DNA of 64,000 bases from Albula goreensis. Lineage: Eukaryota > Chordata > Actinopteri > Albuliformes > Albulidae. Location of the stretch: positions 34,440,406 through 34,504,405 of the forward strand of contig CM040745.1 of the NCBI GenBank assembly GCA_022829145.1. The letters run 5' to 3'. Shown piece after piece: positions 34,175 to 48,350 of this stretch. The notes beneath the pieces were generated by a model. That model had not been told where the DNA came from and did no database searches. It saw only the letters and a program-made list of their open reading frames with translations. A program made the position numbers and the translations under genes. The first letter of the stretch is position 1; every line of letters starts with the position of its first letter.

Positions 34175-37100
34175 GTTGAGGGGTTTCTAGTGGCTACCAG
34201 AAGGCTTCTGTTCTTGTTGTGAAAACAGGCTATGAATGTCTCTGGTTTGACCACACCCCTCGATAGATACCCACAAAAACAAGTCATAACGCTCTTTTCA
34301 ATAAAGGAACTGACAATGGCTGTGTGACCCATTCTCTTATGCAAGCTGAACATCTACTCAAAAAGTACTTGTGGTCTTTCTTATCTAAATTCAGTATCGG
34401 TAATGTTTTCAGCAATGAGCTGTGGTGATCTACCAGCTTCATATGGACAAGTTCTCCTCTGCTTTCCTTCTGGCGCTGCACTTTGTTTCACGACAAGACA
34501 ACAGTGCCAAGCAAACAATTAGAAGGGGCTGTCAGTTTCACGGGACGACAGTTCGGGAGACATAACGCAAGGTTGCAAAGAAGAATGAAGACAGGCGCAT
34601 CATGAGTGAGAGATAAGAGAGAAAAGAGGAACCTGGTAGCGCTCTGTTTTGGCTGCCAAACTTGTAGCGTTCCGTTCCCTCTGCCTATGATCTATAATTC
34701 AGCCCTCTAATTACACGGTTGTGACGCAACACCGATGAAGCACGTTCTCCTTTTCCAGAACACATGCAGAGGAAGCACGGCTTTGGAGTCAGGTTGAGAG
34801 AAGATATAAATACCATGCATGGGTAGCTCTGATTGACTCAATGGCAGGGAGAGAGCTTTTTTTTTTTTTACTCAGAATCCTGAAAGATGACACCCTCCTA
34901 TACACCCACCCAGCCCTGCCAACGCCCACACCTACAGATCCTCAACCGGCAGAATCACTGGCTTGGTTTCCATGACAATCTGGGCCTCTCATCTCCGATT
35001 GGTTCTAGTGCAGGGTGCTTTGGTCAACTCAATCTGCACCCCCACTCCCCCAACAGCAGGAGAGGATCGTTATCTTTTTTTCAGGCTCAATTGAGGTGAT
35101 AATTTGCAGAATATATTTTTACAGAGATTTGTGGGAGCGATGATTTCCATTTCGCAGGCATTGCCGGTTGGCTTCACGACCTGACTGTGAGGCCGTGTGC
35201 CAGGAGAGGGGTCAAACGCATGACCCCACGGACTCAGCCCTTAAGGCTAGTTGGTTATCAACAAGCTATAAATATGCCTAATTTGGACTGTGGTGCTTCA
35301 TACTGATAAATGCACTCAGCAGGACCTAGCCACCTACCTTACAGACTCCACATGCCGGTTTTACCCACAATACCCTCCCAGCATTCTTTTTTTAAGATTT
35401 GCGGAAATTGCAACCACAGGCCATTTTCATCAGTTACTTTACTTATACAGCATCTCAGAACTTCCTGTGAAATTATGGGGATTATGATACTGTGATAAGA
35501 GATGGCATTTTGTTTGACTTCATCCTAATTTAGATTTGAGAGTTATAAACTTGGAGTATGGGAACATCTTGAGGAATCATAGTTCTTGGTCATAACTCCA
35601 TGACCATGCGGAGGACATTTGTCATTTTTGAAGTCGCTGTCATCATTTCTGAAGCTGTTCTGTTGTGGTTTTTCACACCTATCCTGTTAAGCATTTGTCT
35701 ATTTCTGTGGGTGAGCTCTGACTGCTGCTTCCCTTTCCAGAAGCCACTTTCCTTGTTTTGCTCATGATTTCCTGGCTTTCATTCATGCATTCATGGCTTT
35801 CAGCGCTATTCCTTCTCATAAATTAATATCACTGTCTCTGTGACTGGCGCACATGCAAAACTACTTGAACTCTTTAAATATCTGTTAGATCTTTCATGTC
35901 ATACATTAAAGCACTACATTAATATGCCTTTTTAGCTGAAAAAATATTAGTATTTACATCAATGGGAACTGTGCAAACTCTTTTATAATTGGGATTTGGT
36001 TACTTAAATATACAAGCCCTTTTTCATTTGTTGTTATTATGTATTTCTGGGCATGATGGACATGTTCTCAATGTATTGAAAACAGCCATTTCTATAATCC
36101 TGAATGACAATTTTTGTAAACAGGAAAATTACATCAATAGAATTAGAAACACACATCAGTATGGGACTTTTTCAAATCCACACATTATCAATGATATAAA
36201 TTTGGGGCAAAGCGATTATAGAAAATTCTATTAAGCATCGCTCCCTCTCCATTTCCCTTTTGGGCAAAGCTTATCTAAGTACTGTTCCCATTCCTGACAA
36301 GAGCATTTCTCAATTTGCAAGGACAAGATTTATCTTAAAACTGAATTCAACTGAAATATGAGTTGACACGTAGTGCCTGGGAAAGAAAAAAAAACAAGGA
36401 ATATTAACGTTAATTAACTTCCTATGGAACCACATATACTTGCACAAACAAACACACGTAAGGCATGAGAACGCTGCATAGTCCATACTCACTAATTCTT
36501 AAAAGCCTCCTCAAAATGAGCCACATAAGTCACGGCTCAATTACGTACGCTGACATCCAACCGCTCGGCGCACGTCTCAGACATGGCCACAAAATTTCAG
36601 ACAGAGATGCAGTCTAATCCAGTACACCCCCCCCTTCCCCCTCCACCCAACCCACACCCGCAACCCTACCCCCCCACACTCCTTCCTTCAATAAGATCAA
36701 AAGGAGAGCCTGAATTGCTTCCCATGGTGCATTTAAAGGGCTTTGTGAGGAACAGAGAGGGTAGTAATGAAGCAAACTGAATTCGATATGCAAATCACAA
36801 GCAAAACTGCAAGTGCATTTGAGGAGGGATGGTTGGAATTCAATCTAACCGCCATAAGGCTTTGTCCATAGCTCAGAGTCCATAACAGGATTACACCAAA
36901 ATCAGATGATACTTTTTTTCTTAAACAGTATCTGTCATACATTTCAACAATAATTTGATAAGTTTCTTCAACTACACAATCTATTTCTCAAAGGCTAAAA
37001 ATACCTGAAACCTGTTGTACTTTATACAAGTTATTGAATGCAACATGAAGTATTAAAAATGTATTTCATTGACAAGGAACAATATGTCTAGCATGCGTTA

Positions 37101-39960
37101 ACATTGGTTCAGGAATTTCAGGTCACAGAGATCAGCTGCCATTCTTTGTAAATAACATTATATAAGAATAATATAATGTTCTGCATCAACCTGTTATTCA
37201 TTAAAGAGGCTTACATATCTCATGAAGTCTTAGACCGACATAGATATATATTTCATGTGATGTGACCACATGTTTATTAAACAACTCAAGATCCAGTTAG
37301 ACATTATGGTCGAAGCTGTAGTTCTCAAACCACTGTGGTTAGCTTTGCTGGCAGCTCATCCATGTTAAACAGTGTGGAATAAAAGCATAGCCACATAACT
37401 GGCAGTTGTGGCTGTTTCAACATGATGCCAAAGGGCGGGAGGATAAAACCTCAACAAAGGCGTTGTCACACCCCTCTGGCCAATCCAAGAGCCCTCTGAT
37501 AGGGAGGTTGGACAATGAACATCAAATGGTGTTAAGGCTACAGGGCCTTAGCATATGCTAATGACCCAACCCATTTACTATTTGGCAAATCCTGGATCCT
37601 GACATTCAATGAGATTTGTGCTTTGACAGAATCACGTGACACAATATTTGGCTCAGAAATGGTTAAGTGGTGTGTAGGGTGAGCGGTGCACCCACTGTGG
37701 TTTGACCCTGCGAAAGTAGGAGCAATGATCGACCCCGTCACCATCAATATAAATCTCTATGCCTCAAACGTTCCCCAGAGAGGAGCCTTCGATTTTTTTT
37801 TTGGTCTTCTCTTTGAAGTGTGCGCCTAATCCAGTCCTGTCCTTCATTTCCTTTCCCATCGCCATCACACCAGCCAGCGACGGGTTCAAATTCAGGTGGT
37901 TTCCGGAACTTACAGAGAAGGGAGAAGAAAAAAAAAAAAAAAAAGCTGAGGATTTCTGCCTCGCCGCAGGTGAACTACAAATCCGTTGTTTACTGTACTT
38001 CATGGCACATTGAAGGGCCTTAACCAGAGCACTGGCGGAACGTCATTTGATCAAAAAAAAAAGAGGAATTAAAGAGGACGACGATTAGTATCCGCTCCTG
38101 GCAGAAACTGCTCTCACCACAGGACCCTCCAGGCTAATCTTTCATTTGCATATTAAAAGATATTCAGGCTCCGCCCACCCTTTCAGTCAGATTCCACTTT
38201 CCCGGCCTCTTAAGGTAGCGAGTTTTAAAACACTTATAATAAAGGAAAAATAAGACCACCAAATAAAATCTAAGACCTTTCTGAGAAGGGTAAATTTAAC
38301 AGCGATGTAAGGAGAGGGAGCAAGTGAGACTTACATAAACCAGAATTTTAAAATGGTGCATAAATTAACAGAAATCGTTATGCCTTGTGGCAAAATTTGA
38401 TATACCAGTAAACAACAACAAATAAACCTATACATTTTGCCAAAATGTCCGACTAGAGATTTGCTGCCAATTAGCTGATGTAAATGCACCGGTTCCCAGG
38501 CCGCCTGCTCGTCCTCACTTCCTAACTCATCGCATTAGTGCATCTGCGCACCAGAGGGTCGCGAGGAACCAAATAATGATGAACTTTCAACAGCCTCGCC
38601 TCTGCTCTCTAATAAATTACACTGAAAAAGAAGGGGCAGAAGGAGATACACATAGACTACGTGAAGGAAATGTATGAATTACTAAGGTGCAGTTTTATTC
38701 ACATTTCTTCTGTTTGGGTCCCGATTGCAAGCAAACCGCATACAACCATCACCCAGGTTTTGACAAACAAAACGTTGTTTTCTGGTTATGATCCATTTTA
38801 AAATGGCGAAGACTGAATTGCTTAGTTACTCCGCCCATCCTCTCTTCCTCTGTCACAATATTCTCACGACAAGCATCTGTATTATTTTGTTTTCGATCTT
38901 GATTCTGTCTGGCGTCTGTCCAGGCAAAACCATGCCCTGTTAAATCTAATGACTGTCAGTCAAATACAGGGACAGCCAGGCCTGTTTAAGCTGTGCTAGT
39001 TTTTGGTGAAAGAGACCAGTGACATTGGCGTAGTGATTGACAATTGAAATTTCTCTTTTTGATTCTTAATGTTCATGGAAGGTCTATTGTTCACCACCCA
39101 TTTTGGTCTGTTTAGTCCCTCAAGAATTTTGTGATTGCAGAATTTCAAAGAATTTCAAGAGACTTGATATTTATGAAAGCAAAACATTTTACATTTCAGT
39201 GGTATTGTAAAACGAGTTGTGGTATCTTTTATAAAATTTCTGAAATTCTGAAATCACACATTTTTCGAGGAACCATCAATTATTCGCTATATTATTTATT
39301 CTTGCTTCATCCACTCTGTAGTCTCCTGTCCTAATTTAGCAGACATTAACACAAGGTCCACAGATAATATGGCGTCATAAACAGAACAGAAGCGTGATAT
39401 GAATTTAACCTTCATCTTACCATTACTATTCTGCTTTCTATGAAAAAGTTGGTTCAAAAGAATGCTGGACTTACTTCTCCATCTCTATTCACTGCCTGAC
39501 CAACAGATCATGCATCAGAAAATAACCGCAGGGACCTAATTTCCATTTGGATTTTTTTAACATTTAAAACAAACAGCATTCATTTTGTACTAAATGCTAG
39601 CAATTAATTTTTCATACAGACAAAAAGGTTGTATCTTGCCCAGTCAACCAATTTCCCAAAAGGCTTCATACAGTATAACTGAAATGGAAATTTAGGAGGT
39701 GCCCCATTACGTGAGACAGTAGGTGGTTATTAAACATTTTTTGATGAGGCTATGAACAGCTCAGAACCCCTCTGTGAGCCTGCACCCCTCTATTCCCTCA
39801 CAAAAAAAAGCTCTGCGGAGAGAGAGAGAAAGAGAAGAACCGTAATCCTGTTTTAGAAAGACGAATAAAGGGAAAAGTGCTGAGGCCGCAGGGGAGGGAT
39901 TGCGGAGCGCCATCTCGCGCGAAAGCGCCCACCCAGAGGAGGCGGAACCCCGAGAGAGTG
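34175..39960. other. Unique DNA without a gene
   Basis: Features seen are a C-rich run at 36627-36675 and a perfect 10-bp AT-rich inverted repeat at 37154-37180. There are octamer (ATGCAAAT-type) sites at about 36788 and 38152, the latter near a GC-box-like CCGCCCACC. A short CpG cluster lies at 39885-39935. No exon or mobile element is recognised. Confidence 0.5.
37154..37180. repeat. Perfect 10-bp inverted repeat
   Basis: AACATTATAT and ATATAATGTT flank a 7-base spacer. Entirely A/T apart from one C/G pair, so it may simply reflect composition. Confidence 0.6.
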
Positions 39961-40157
39961 ACCCACTGACTTGGTTATAATCAGATATGGGTACAGAATT
40001 AAGAGAGAGATAACCTCATGCGATGGACGTCATCTCGCCCAGGTTAACGCTGTGACGATGCAATGCAAGGGGACGGAACGGGTCATTCAATGGCAGAAAC
40101 CTAAAGGCCTGGTATCAAACACACAAAGTGAATGGCTGTTGCACACACATGCACATG

Positions 40158-40161
<4 letters not shown>

Positions 40162-40220
<59 letters not shown>
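40162..40220. repeat. (CA)n microsatellite
   Basis: About 29 CA units preceded by GCGCG, one of the two longest dinucleotide arrays in the window. Confidence 0.97.
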
Positions 40221-40381
40221 TTTATTTATAAAACATACAACATGCAAACTCACACAAATGTCCACGTATGAACTTACGTACGACCCCACATACACCCATA
40301 CACACATAATATATATACTTTTTTTAATGCAAAACCTGTACACTCACATATCTGTTTATGGATAAGAATATGTGCCCACAA

Positions 40382-40408
40382 GCACACACACACACACACA
40401 CACACATG
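40382..40408. repeat. (CA)n microsatellite
   Basis: Thirteen CA units, 160 bases after the longer array. Confidence 0.95.
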
Positions 40409-40409
40409 C

Positions 40410-43400
40410 ACACACCCGTGTTTGGCCTGTTTACCTGTTGTTTTATTCATTGCAGAGCCTTCCTCGCTGTCCTCTGCTTAAGCCAGATTGACAATAAGGC
40501 ACCTTTCCCATGGTCTGGTGGCTTTAAAACATTGGTCTGTCTTCAGGGTTGAATTCTAATCACCCACCAGTAATGTCAGTACGGTCTTTCCGGACACAGA
40601 GGCGATAAAAAAAATGCATTTGCACCCTCTGATGAACCTCGCTCACGTAGCAACGCTAAACGCTAACTGGGTGCAGGGCTACCTGATTGTTGTCATTGCG
40701 ACCCCCTCCCCACCCCCTGGCCAACCTAATTCCGAACCAATTTACCAATATGGCTTGTCAAGACTAATCTTTTGTCACAGTGACAAAACACCAAGCCGGC
40801 TTAAGATTCTTGTACTGTCACCAGCTAGTTCATCTGCTCGACTATGAAAGTGCAGTGATAAGTCAGTTATTTTAAGTGTTGATTCAACTCTGATAGAGAA
40901 AATTTGGTCCCATCCTCATCAGAGTGGGCTCGTATGTACTCTGTTAGAGTTAAATCAACACTGAACAGTGTACTGTGCATCTCGCAACTAAACTAAATAG
41001 GGACCAGGAAATGCATGCCCACACTCATGAGTGTTGTATGCTATATTTTATAGCAGACAGGATAGTGTACTTTTTATTTATCTAGGGTAAAATGTTGTAT
41101 GTTTCTCTGAAAAGTTCAGCTTGTATGTGTTGAATACTAAATGAGGCTGGAAAGAATTCCCCAAGGAGATCATGAAATATTTTATTCTCATCTTTTTTTC
41201 TGCCCCCTCTTCCTCTTTGCCTGGTCAATATTTAGGTGAATTGCTTTTCTGATTTAGTTTTGGGCACTTGAGCCAGACTGGCTCTGATGACCTCAGCCTG
41301 TATAGTGAAGGATCATTAAAAGCAATTAATAACCCAACTGAGGTAGTGACCCAACACTTGTGACCCAACAATAAACCCAGGACGAGCGCCATCTGCAGCA
41401 TCTGAGCCGTGGAGGAAATGTTCTGCCTTCCCCGTCCTTTTGGTCGAACAGGAAGTCCTCCATAAGGTCAGGAAGAGGTCATGGTCGAGTATATTAAAGC
41501 AACATCATTGTCTTTTGCGACGGATTTTTCAATCGAACATGCAGATGGTTAGACAGTGACTGCGGAGTGCTGTGACGACCAATGGGAATAAAGAAGAGGC
41601 TTTGCAGTCTGCTGTATTAACATGATATTTCAAAGGACACATTAACAGACGTCAAACTGCTGCTGGGGGCAGAGCAGAGACTCCGCCGTTTGGGACATCG
41701 CAGGGGATCATCTGTATTGTTGCCTGTATTGTTGTCAACGGCTCTCCAAACACTTTATTATATGGTACACTCCGTATACGGTATACGCCCCTGATTCTCA
41801 TGGCCTGTTAAATTCCACCTGACAACAAATTGGAATTGAGAATGGAGAAGGAACATGTTTGGGATGGGTGTGTCACTTCAGTTCACAGGTGATTAAAAAC
41901 CATGCAAATTCAAGTCTGAAAAGGAAGGAAAGATTTTTTTTTTCTCTGCCAAGTCTCACTATTTATAAGAATATCAAGCAGGAATGGTGGAGAATCATCA
42001 CTGACTTTTCATCCGATTCATCTCCATGGCTTTTTACATTCAGAATATGTGTGCCTGGTTATGAGACTATTCCTTTTATAAGTTAAAAAGAGAAATATGT
42101 TCAGGGTCAGCTACCTACGATTCTGAAATGCGGTGGAGGGCATATGGAGGGAGATGGTCCGTACTTAACATGGTGTAATCCAAAAAAGTAAAAAAAAAAA
42201 GACCTTAGGGACTTATAAAATGCTTTGACTGCTGTGAAATCCGTTCGGCGAGAACGTTACCTGCGATTCCATTTTTACGGGGCTGTAATGTTCCTTCACT
42301 CTCTGTCACATAAACAGCTGATGAATGAATGAGTGAATGATGGGCCCATGGTGAGTTATTAACCGTTGCCATGGAGGCTAATGCGGTCCAGCTGATGTCA
42401 TCACTGAACCCTCCCCCCACTGGTTGATTAACAGTCTGGAGGTGGGCCTTGGGGTTGACCATGGAGCTTAATATATAGAGTTCCACTTTCAATAAAATTC
42501 ACTCAATATATCAGACAGAAAGGTTATTAAGTGAATTCCATTAAAAGCAGAACTCTATATATTATGTTCCTTTGTCAATTTAAATGAATTAACACGTTTG
42601 TTGCAGTAACTCTGACTGAGGAAGATACTTTTCAAATAAATGTCAGAAGAGTATATTTTAAGGATGTACAGCATGTTGAATCTAAGATCCATATATTATG
42701 CTATTTTCTCCTGCAAATTTAACATAATTTTTACAACTCATAATACAAACAAGTTATGTCCACAATTATGCGATACGATCCAAATCGGTTATTAATACGC
42801 AGAGATTCATGTGTAATTATGGCTTGGGCTTAAGCTGACTCACTGGTGTGCAACATTCAACAGCTAATACGATTATTATGTATTGGCTGGAAATCCATAC
42901 TTGTAAAAGCCAAATTCCACCAAAGGCTTAAAAAATGAACAAAGGCTTAAAAATAAAATAAACACATATCGAATAAAGTGAAACAAAGTAACAAAAGAAG
43001 GATAATGAAATATACCTGGTTTATATTCACATGAGGAAAAGCTGTTGGGCATTTTAACTTAAAAATAGATATGAAGCACTTCGCTCCTCTGCTCAATGGT
43101 CACAACAGAGCAGTTCAGATCTGTAGAGTTCAAGGACTTCCGTGGCATGTCACCGCTCTACTGCCGGCAGATCCGTTCAAATTTCCAGGCCACAATTTTC
43201 ACCTTTGCAGAGGTTCAGGGACACACACACACACACATACACACACAAAAACTAACCACAGTTTGGCAGGACTCCATTTCAACCCTTAAAGATTCATCGT
43301 GTTCCTGAATGCTGCCGAAACTGGCCCATTGTGCTTTGGCCAATCCATTTGCACCCCCTACTGCCACCACTGATGTCGCCGACCTACCCCGCCCCCCACC

Positions 43401-45238
43401 CCCACCCCCCCCTCCAGATTTAGCAAAAAGAACAAGACCGCAGTGTTCCAAACAATGATGGACATGGAATAAAGCGAATGCTGATTGAACACAGCAAGGA
43501 GGGGATGTTTTCAAACTTTTTTTTTCCAGCCGCACTAAACGAACGAGGGGGCCGCACGCAGAGCGCTGGATGGATGTGACAGGCACTTTCTCGCCGCCGG
43601 CATTCATTACAAACCATCACACGCCATTAACCATTCTCTCAGAGGGTTCCTCATGTTTCCCACATTTCACTCACTCCCATGTCCATAAACCGTAGTTTCT
43701 CTCTTATACCACACTACTTTTTCAATGTTTTATTTTTCTTGAATAATTGTAATTGGGGCGGCTTTAGGGCATATAAAATGAAATTGAAGTTTAAAATTAA
43801 TTTTGTTTCCTGAAAAAAGTCAATAAATATGTAAAAACTCCAGGGGAAGTGTTGAGGTGTAGAAATTAAGCTCTCCAAATGAAAGGCTTTCATAGGACTC
43901 AGGTATAGTCTTTGTACGTTCAATAATTTCCACAGCAGTTTTCAAGGAAGTATTATAGAGTATTTATAACCGCTTAACAACATATCAACAACCACATTAA
44001 AATGTGATTATTAATGTGTTATGAAGCATTCATCCAATACATATACATGGCAGAATTAATAAGGAAATCAATGTTAACAGAGAGAGGAAGCACCAGTCCA
44101 TGGGCCCATAGTAATCAGTAACATCATATTTTGCTATTTCTGTAGAATTTGGAAAATACAGAGGGGTACAGGATGTACAAGAATCGACTTGATGAAAGAA
44201 ATGTCACATATCTAAATCTTTGTCTAATTCTATCAGGTAGAAAAAATCGTTATCTTTTCTAGGGCAGAGCATGGCCTTGGAATATTTCCATATCCCAATT
44301 AATACTTGGATTTTTTATTTTTTCAACGTGTGACTTTTGGATAGCTTTCTTCGCACCCTTCACTATCCTGTCTCCTGTGTGGCTGGGCCCACATGGACCG
44401 GTGAGATAATGAAAATCCTCACCTTCATTCCCAAGGCACAGATAACGAGATCAATTAACTAACCACCCCCAAAACCCATTCCCAAAACTCGCCTCGTGAG
44501 AGATGAGATCCAACCTTGTCGTCATTAGGCAATTGAGCATCGTCGTATCGAAAACGATGCCATTCAAGAAGAAAAAAGGGTGAACTGTCGAGAGCGTTTC
44601 AGTCGCATTACACTTACTCTGCCGCAATGGATGAGTGCACTTTCGCCCAGCTGAATTTTTTGCACTTTCCAACATGTGAACACTGAAACTGGTTCAACTC
44701 AGGACAGGAGAAAACAATCGTCATGCGAAAAGTGTGTATTTATACAGGCTGTCTTTTACACTGTACATCCAACGGAGGTAGGTTTTTTTTCCCTCTCACA
44801 GAGAGCCCCCTTTGCGTCAGCGTTGACTCATTCTGGATGAATAGACCGTTTAAATGAAAACCAAAACCCATTTAATCCGAAAGGCCATTCTTCTTCACCC
44901 TCTGAACAGAGATTAACCTCGAACCTCTCTGAGTCGAGCTGCATTTGCATACCAACGCATGCAGATGACTGAGAGCTGACGGTCCCCGTGGTGACACTAC
45001 AGGAAACACTTACGTTGATTGTGCGTCCATCAACTGGATTGATGGTTAAATCTGTTAGCGGTACACGCGGACTACCGGCCATACACTTAAGGAGACGACC
45101 ACGCTGTGCGTTTCATAAGGGCTCTGTAGTTCTGTATTTGTAACATGGCATTTGTATCGTGTAACACACACCACTGCATTTGTGTCGACCATGGCAAGCA
45201 ACAACATACAATTTTACAAAGATATATATTCTGTATAG
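40410..45238. other. Unique DNA with one microsatellite and C-runs, no gene
   Basis: Includes (CA)n at 43219-43248 and a C-rich tract at 43390-43413 that is a G-quadruplex motif on the minus strand. A candidate reverse CTCF site lies at 41386. The stretch 44440-44670 keeps CpGs in AT-rich DNA (GTCGTATCGAAAACGATG) and looks conserved. No exon recognised. Confidence 0.5.
41386..41399 (-). promoter_or_regulatory. Possible CTCF site, reverse orientation
   Basis: GCGCCATCTGCAGC matches the reverse CTCF core (SYGCCMYCTRSTGG) at 12 of 14 positions; the terminal TGG is replaced. The orientation is opposite to the site at 1134, so the two would be convergent. This is weaker than the first site. Confidence 0.25.
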
Positions 45239-45436
45239 CAGTGTTCTTCAGTCCAGGTACTGGAATGCCATACTGAATGCCAGGTTTCGTTTTCACCTGA
45301 AATTCCACAGCAAGTTCAGGCCCAAGGAACCAGGTGTGGTGAGCTACCTGTGTAATCAGTTGTTTTAATTGGTCAAAAAGTGATAAGTAACTACAAAAAC
45401 CAGCATGCACTGTGGCTCTCCAGGACCAGGAGCATA
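45239..45436. mobile_element. hAT-like non-autonomous element, decayed
   Basis: The left end begins CAGTGTTCTTCAGTCCAGGT and the right end, reverse-complemented, reads CTCCTGGTCCTGGAGAGCCA. Both follow the CAGTG...TCCTGGTCCTGGA pattern that I recall for abundant fish hAT-type short elements, and the two ends are imperfect inverted repeats. About 200 bp with no transposase. I could not define a clean 8-bp target duplication, so the class is tentative. Confidence 0.5.
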
Positions 45437-45439
45437 GTA

Positions 45440-47338
45440 CAGCTGCATAGTATATGTATATTTATGTATTACTACTACTTTACAGTGTACTTCTACCAGC
45501 TAAAGAGAAAACAAATTCTTTGCACATCCTTTCTATGTGAATTAATTTCTTACTTGTAAGGGAGCGTGATGAAACAAAGAGGCTGTAAACGCTGATAAGC
45601 TCAGACTCAAAACAACCCTCTTAACAACGGCGAGGAACATTTCCGTTTCAGAAAATTACGTTTTCCGAAAGCCACGTTTGAGCATCACCTTTTAAAAAAA
45701 ACATTAGATAAACAGTTTACATTCTCCTTTGAGTTGCGTGTAATTGTGGGCCGCTAATAGTGCTGTTTTTACAATTACCACGTCCACGTGACAGTTAATG
45801 CAGCTTCCATTTAAAAAAAGGCCATTATGAGACGAAAGAGAACGTTGTTTAGCATTGTGCTCGGTTGAGCCTGGATCAGAGGAAAACACTCCATTCATGG
45901 CACTCATTTCTCTTGCTCAAAAAAAACACCTATAAATGGTAACACAAGCACCACTGAGTCGGCCCTTTGAAGTGCATCTGGGTATTTATGACCCGTTGAT
46001 GAGGAATTTAGTGACACAAGGGGTGGCGTTCCCCTCTTCAATAAGACAATAAGAGAGGGGATGGCAGAGAACCTCCCCCCCCATCCCCCATCCCTCTGCA
46101 GCTGAAAACTCTCAGAGGCTGGTAGACTTTCAGAGCCACACACCAAGTCTCTCTGAGTTCAGAATGCACAGAAACTACATACAACTTGGGTTCACACTTG
46201 AATGATGATTCAGAATTTGCCGTCCCTACATTAGTTTGCAAAATAGTAGGCAGAGGTCATGCTAATAGATTACTTTAGCATGTGTAATGTGATTTCTAGG
46301 CCTAAAAGAATTTCTGGGAAAGGTAACTATGTGAATTTGAGTACGAATGGGAAGCAGGTATGAAAAGACATGCAATCAATAATATGACAACTGTCTTTGT
46401 AGCCGGCTGTCTTTGTCATAGAACAAAATAATAGATACATATGACCCATCTAACGATGCCATTTCACCGCTTTTCTGCGATAAATCATTGAAGATCATCC
46501 TCTATTTCACCCAAAAGCAGTGCATGTATCTATATGTATCTGATATGTCTCTGTTTTTCCCTCTGACATTCCAAAGAGATTGACATGAATTAAAAATACC
46601 CATTCTCTAAACTGTGGACTTTCATTGACAGCTCTTTCTTGACAGCTGGCTATATAACCGTGAAGAAGCAAACAAATAAAATCTTTATCAAAATAAAAGC
46701 CGTCATCTGATGGAGATGTTATTTTTATGTGACAGCAATGACGCCAGCAGTGCTAGTAACTATAGTTACGATCATTTCAGTCATGACAAATGACTTACTT
46801 CTGCCAGTCATGGTGTAACACTTCATAGTAAACTGCCAGCTTGCTCAGAGTCATAGTTGCCCAGTAACCAGTAAAGGGATACCTTCCAAATATGCAAAAT
46901 TCTTCATTTCGAGATGACTGTTTGGGGCAAGAGTCATTTACATAACAACTCTAAGTTGATCACCCCCATAGAGCGAGATGACGTACAAATACTTGGGGTG
47001 CGCATGTAATATAACACCCCTAATTTGACATCTCAGTTAAATTAGCGTCACAGTTGTGATGTGGATCAGTCAGTACGAGTGATTATCCCAAGCAACTCTA
47101 CTCCATCTGCAGTAACGCAAGCCTTGAAGGATGAAAGTAAATACACACACAGAGGGCCCTTTGCAAATATTTAAAAATGTCAATCAAGCTTTGTGTAAGC
47201 TCCTGGAGCAGGCCTGGCTCTCCACCAAGGCGCTGACGTCTGGGACTCCCACTTTTCCGGGCCCCAAGGCCCAGCCGAGTGTAACCCCTGGGCCGGATCT
47301 TATTCGGACAACTGGAAGTCATCGCTGACCACGAAGAG
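45440..47338. other. Unique DNA without a gene
   Basis: AT-rich single-copy-looking sequence without recognised repeat or exon. C-runs near 46075-46090. Confidence 0.5.
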
Positions 47339-47339
47339 C

Positions 47340-47361
47340 TTTTTTTTTTTTTTTTTTTTTT
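47340..47361. repeat. T22 homopolymer
   Basis: Twenty-two T bases followed at once by GCAGGG. This resembles a polypyrimidine tract and splice acceptor, but it is equally a simple homopolymer. Confidence 0.95.
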
Positions 47362-47365
47362 GCAG

Positions 47366-47802
47366 GGTTCTGCGAGGAGCCCACGGGCTCTTCTGAAGGA
47401 GGAACCGCCTCCTCTCCTCCTCTCCTGTGCCACTTCATCGCCGGTGCGTGTGGGCACAGCGAAGAGGAGGAGGAGGACGAGTTCCCGAGTGTTAGCAGTG
47501 GAAAAGAGCACTGCGGTGCAAACAAATCCATCGTTTTCGTGCTGGGCGTACATCTACTGTTACACAGACGCAGTGCATCCACAAGCTGCCGAGTCTTTTC
47601 ATGCCACGACAGAGCTATTGGGGGGGGGGGCTTCATGTTTCTGCCACACACTCCTCTTCTTCCTCTCTCTGACATACAGCCGAGCTGTTATGATTCTGCA
47701 GTCCCTAAGGCTTGTTTCCTAAAGTGCCGTTTAAATGCATCCCTTTCAGCTTTTAAAACTTTGCTCTGTAAAACACATGAACTTAGGGATTTCCTCCTTT
47801 AG
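47366..47802 (+). other. Open frame after acceptor-like sequence, doubtful
   Basis: After T22-GCAG, a frame read from the TTC at 47368 stays open for about 145 codons to TAG near 47800. It includes a run of five Glu then Asp-Glu and several Cys residues. A second plus-strand frame and long minus-strand frames overlap it, the DNA is GC-rich, and no domain is recognised. Open frames of this length are expected by chance in a window this size. Treat it as a weak terminal-exon candidate or a regulatory islet. Confidence 0.12.
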
Positions 47803-48350
47803 GGCTTTAGCAGCGGTGTTTTTTGCGGATTCAAACCTGCAGCCCCATCTCCATGCCACACTGCAACCTCAGGAAGGAGCTTTAGGAGAGCAATAATATA
47901 TTCGGATCGTATGTGGGAAGTGTGGGAGTGGAGAAACGGTACATTTTTCCATTAAAAAAGGAATTCCGTGTGAAAAGGGACTCGGACACTAGCAGGATCA
48001 GGATTTAAATCCAAATCATGTGGCATGTCACTGTACCAAGAATCGTTATTGGGTCGTATCACCCAGGTGGCCTATATTGTGTTATCATTAATATTTTATA
48101 GCACACTAGAGTATGCAGGAGCAACCTAATGTGCCGTTTCTCAACAGTTTTTTGCTATCTGTTAAGTCTTATTCCCTATTAAAGAGCAACGATTTCTGTT
48201 ATGTTTCATTGTTTGGCTTGCATTTAATTATGAAATTGATGTTTTGCAATATGGTTGTATTAGTAAAGAGACAAAAGTGATTATTTCTGCACTTTATTTT
48301 TGTTATTTTATGCCACTCTAAAAAAAAAACCTAGTACACGCTAGCGTTCA

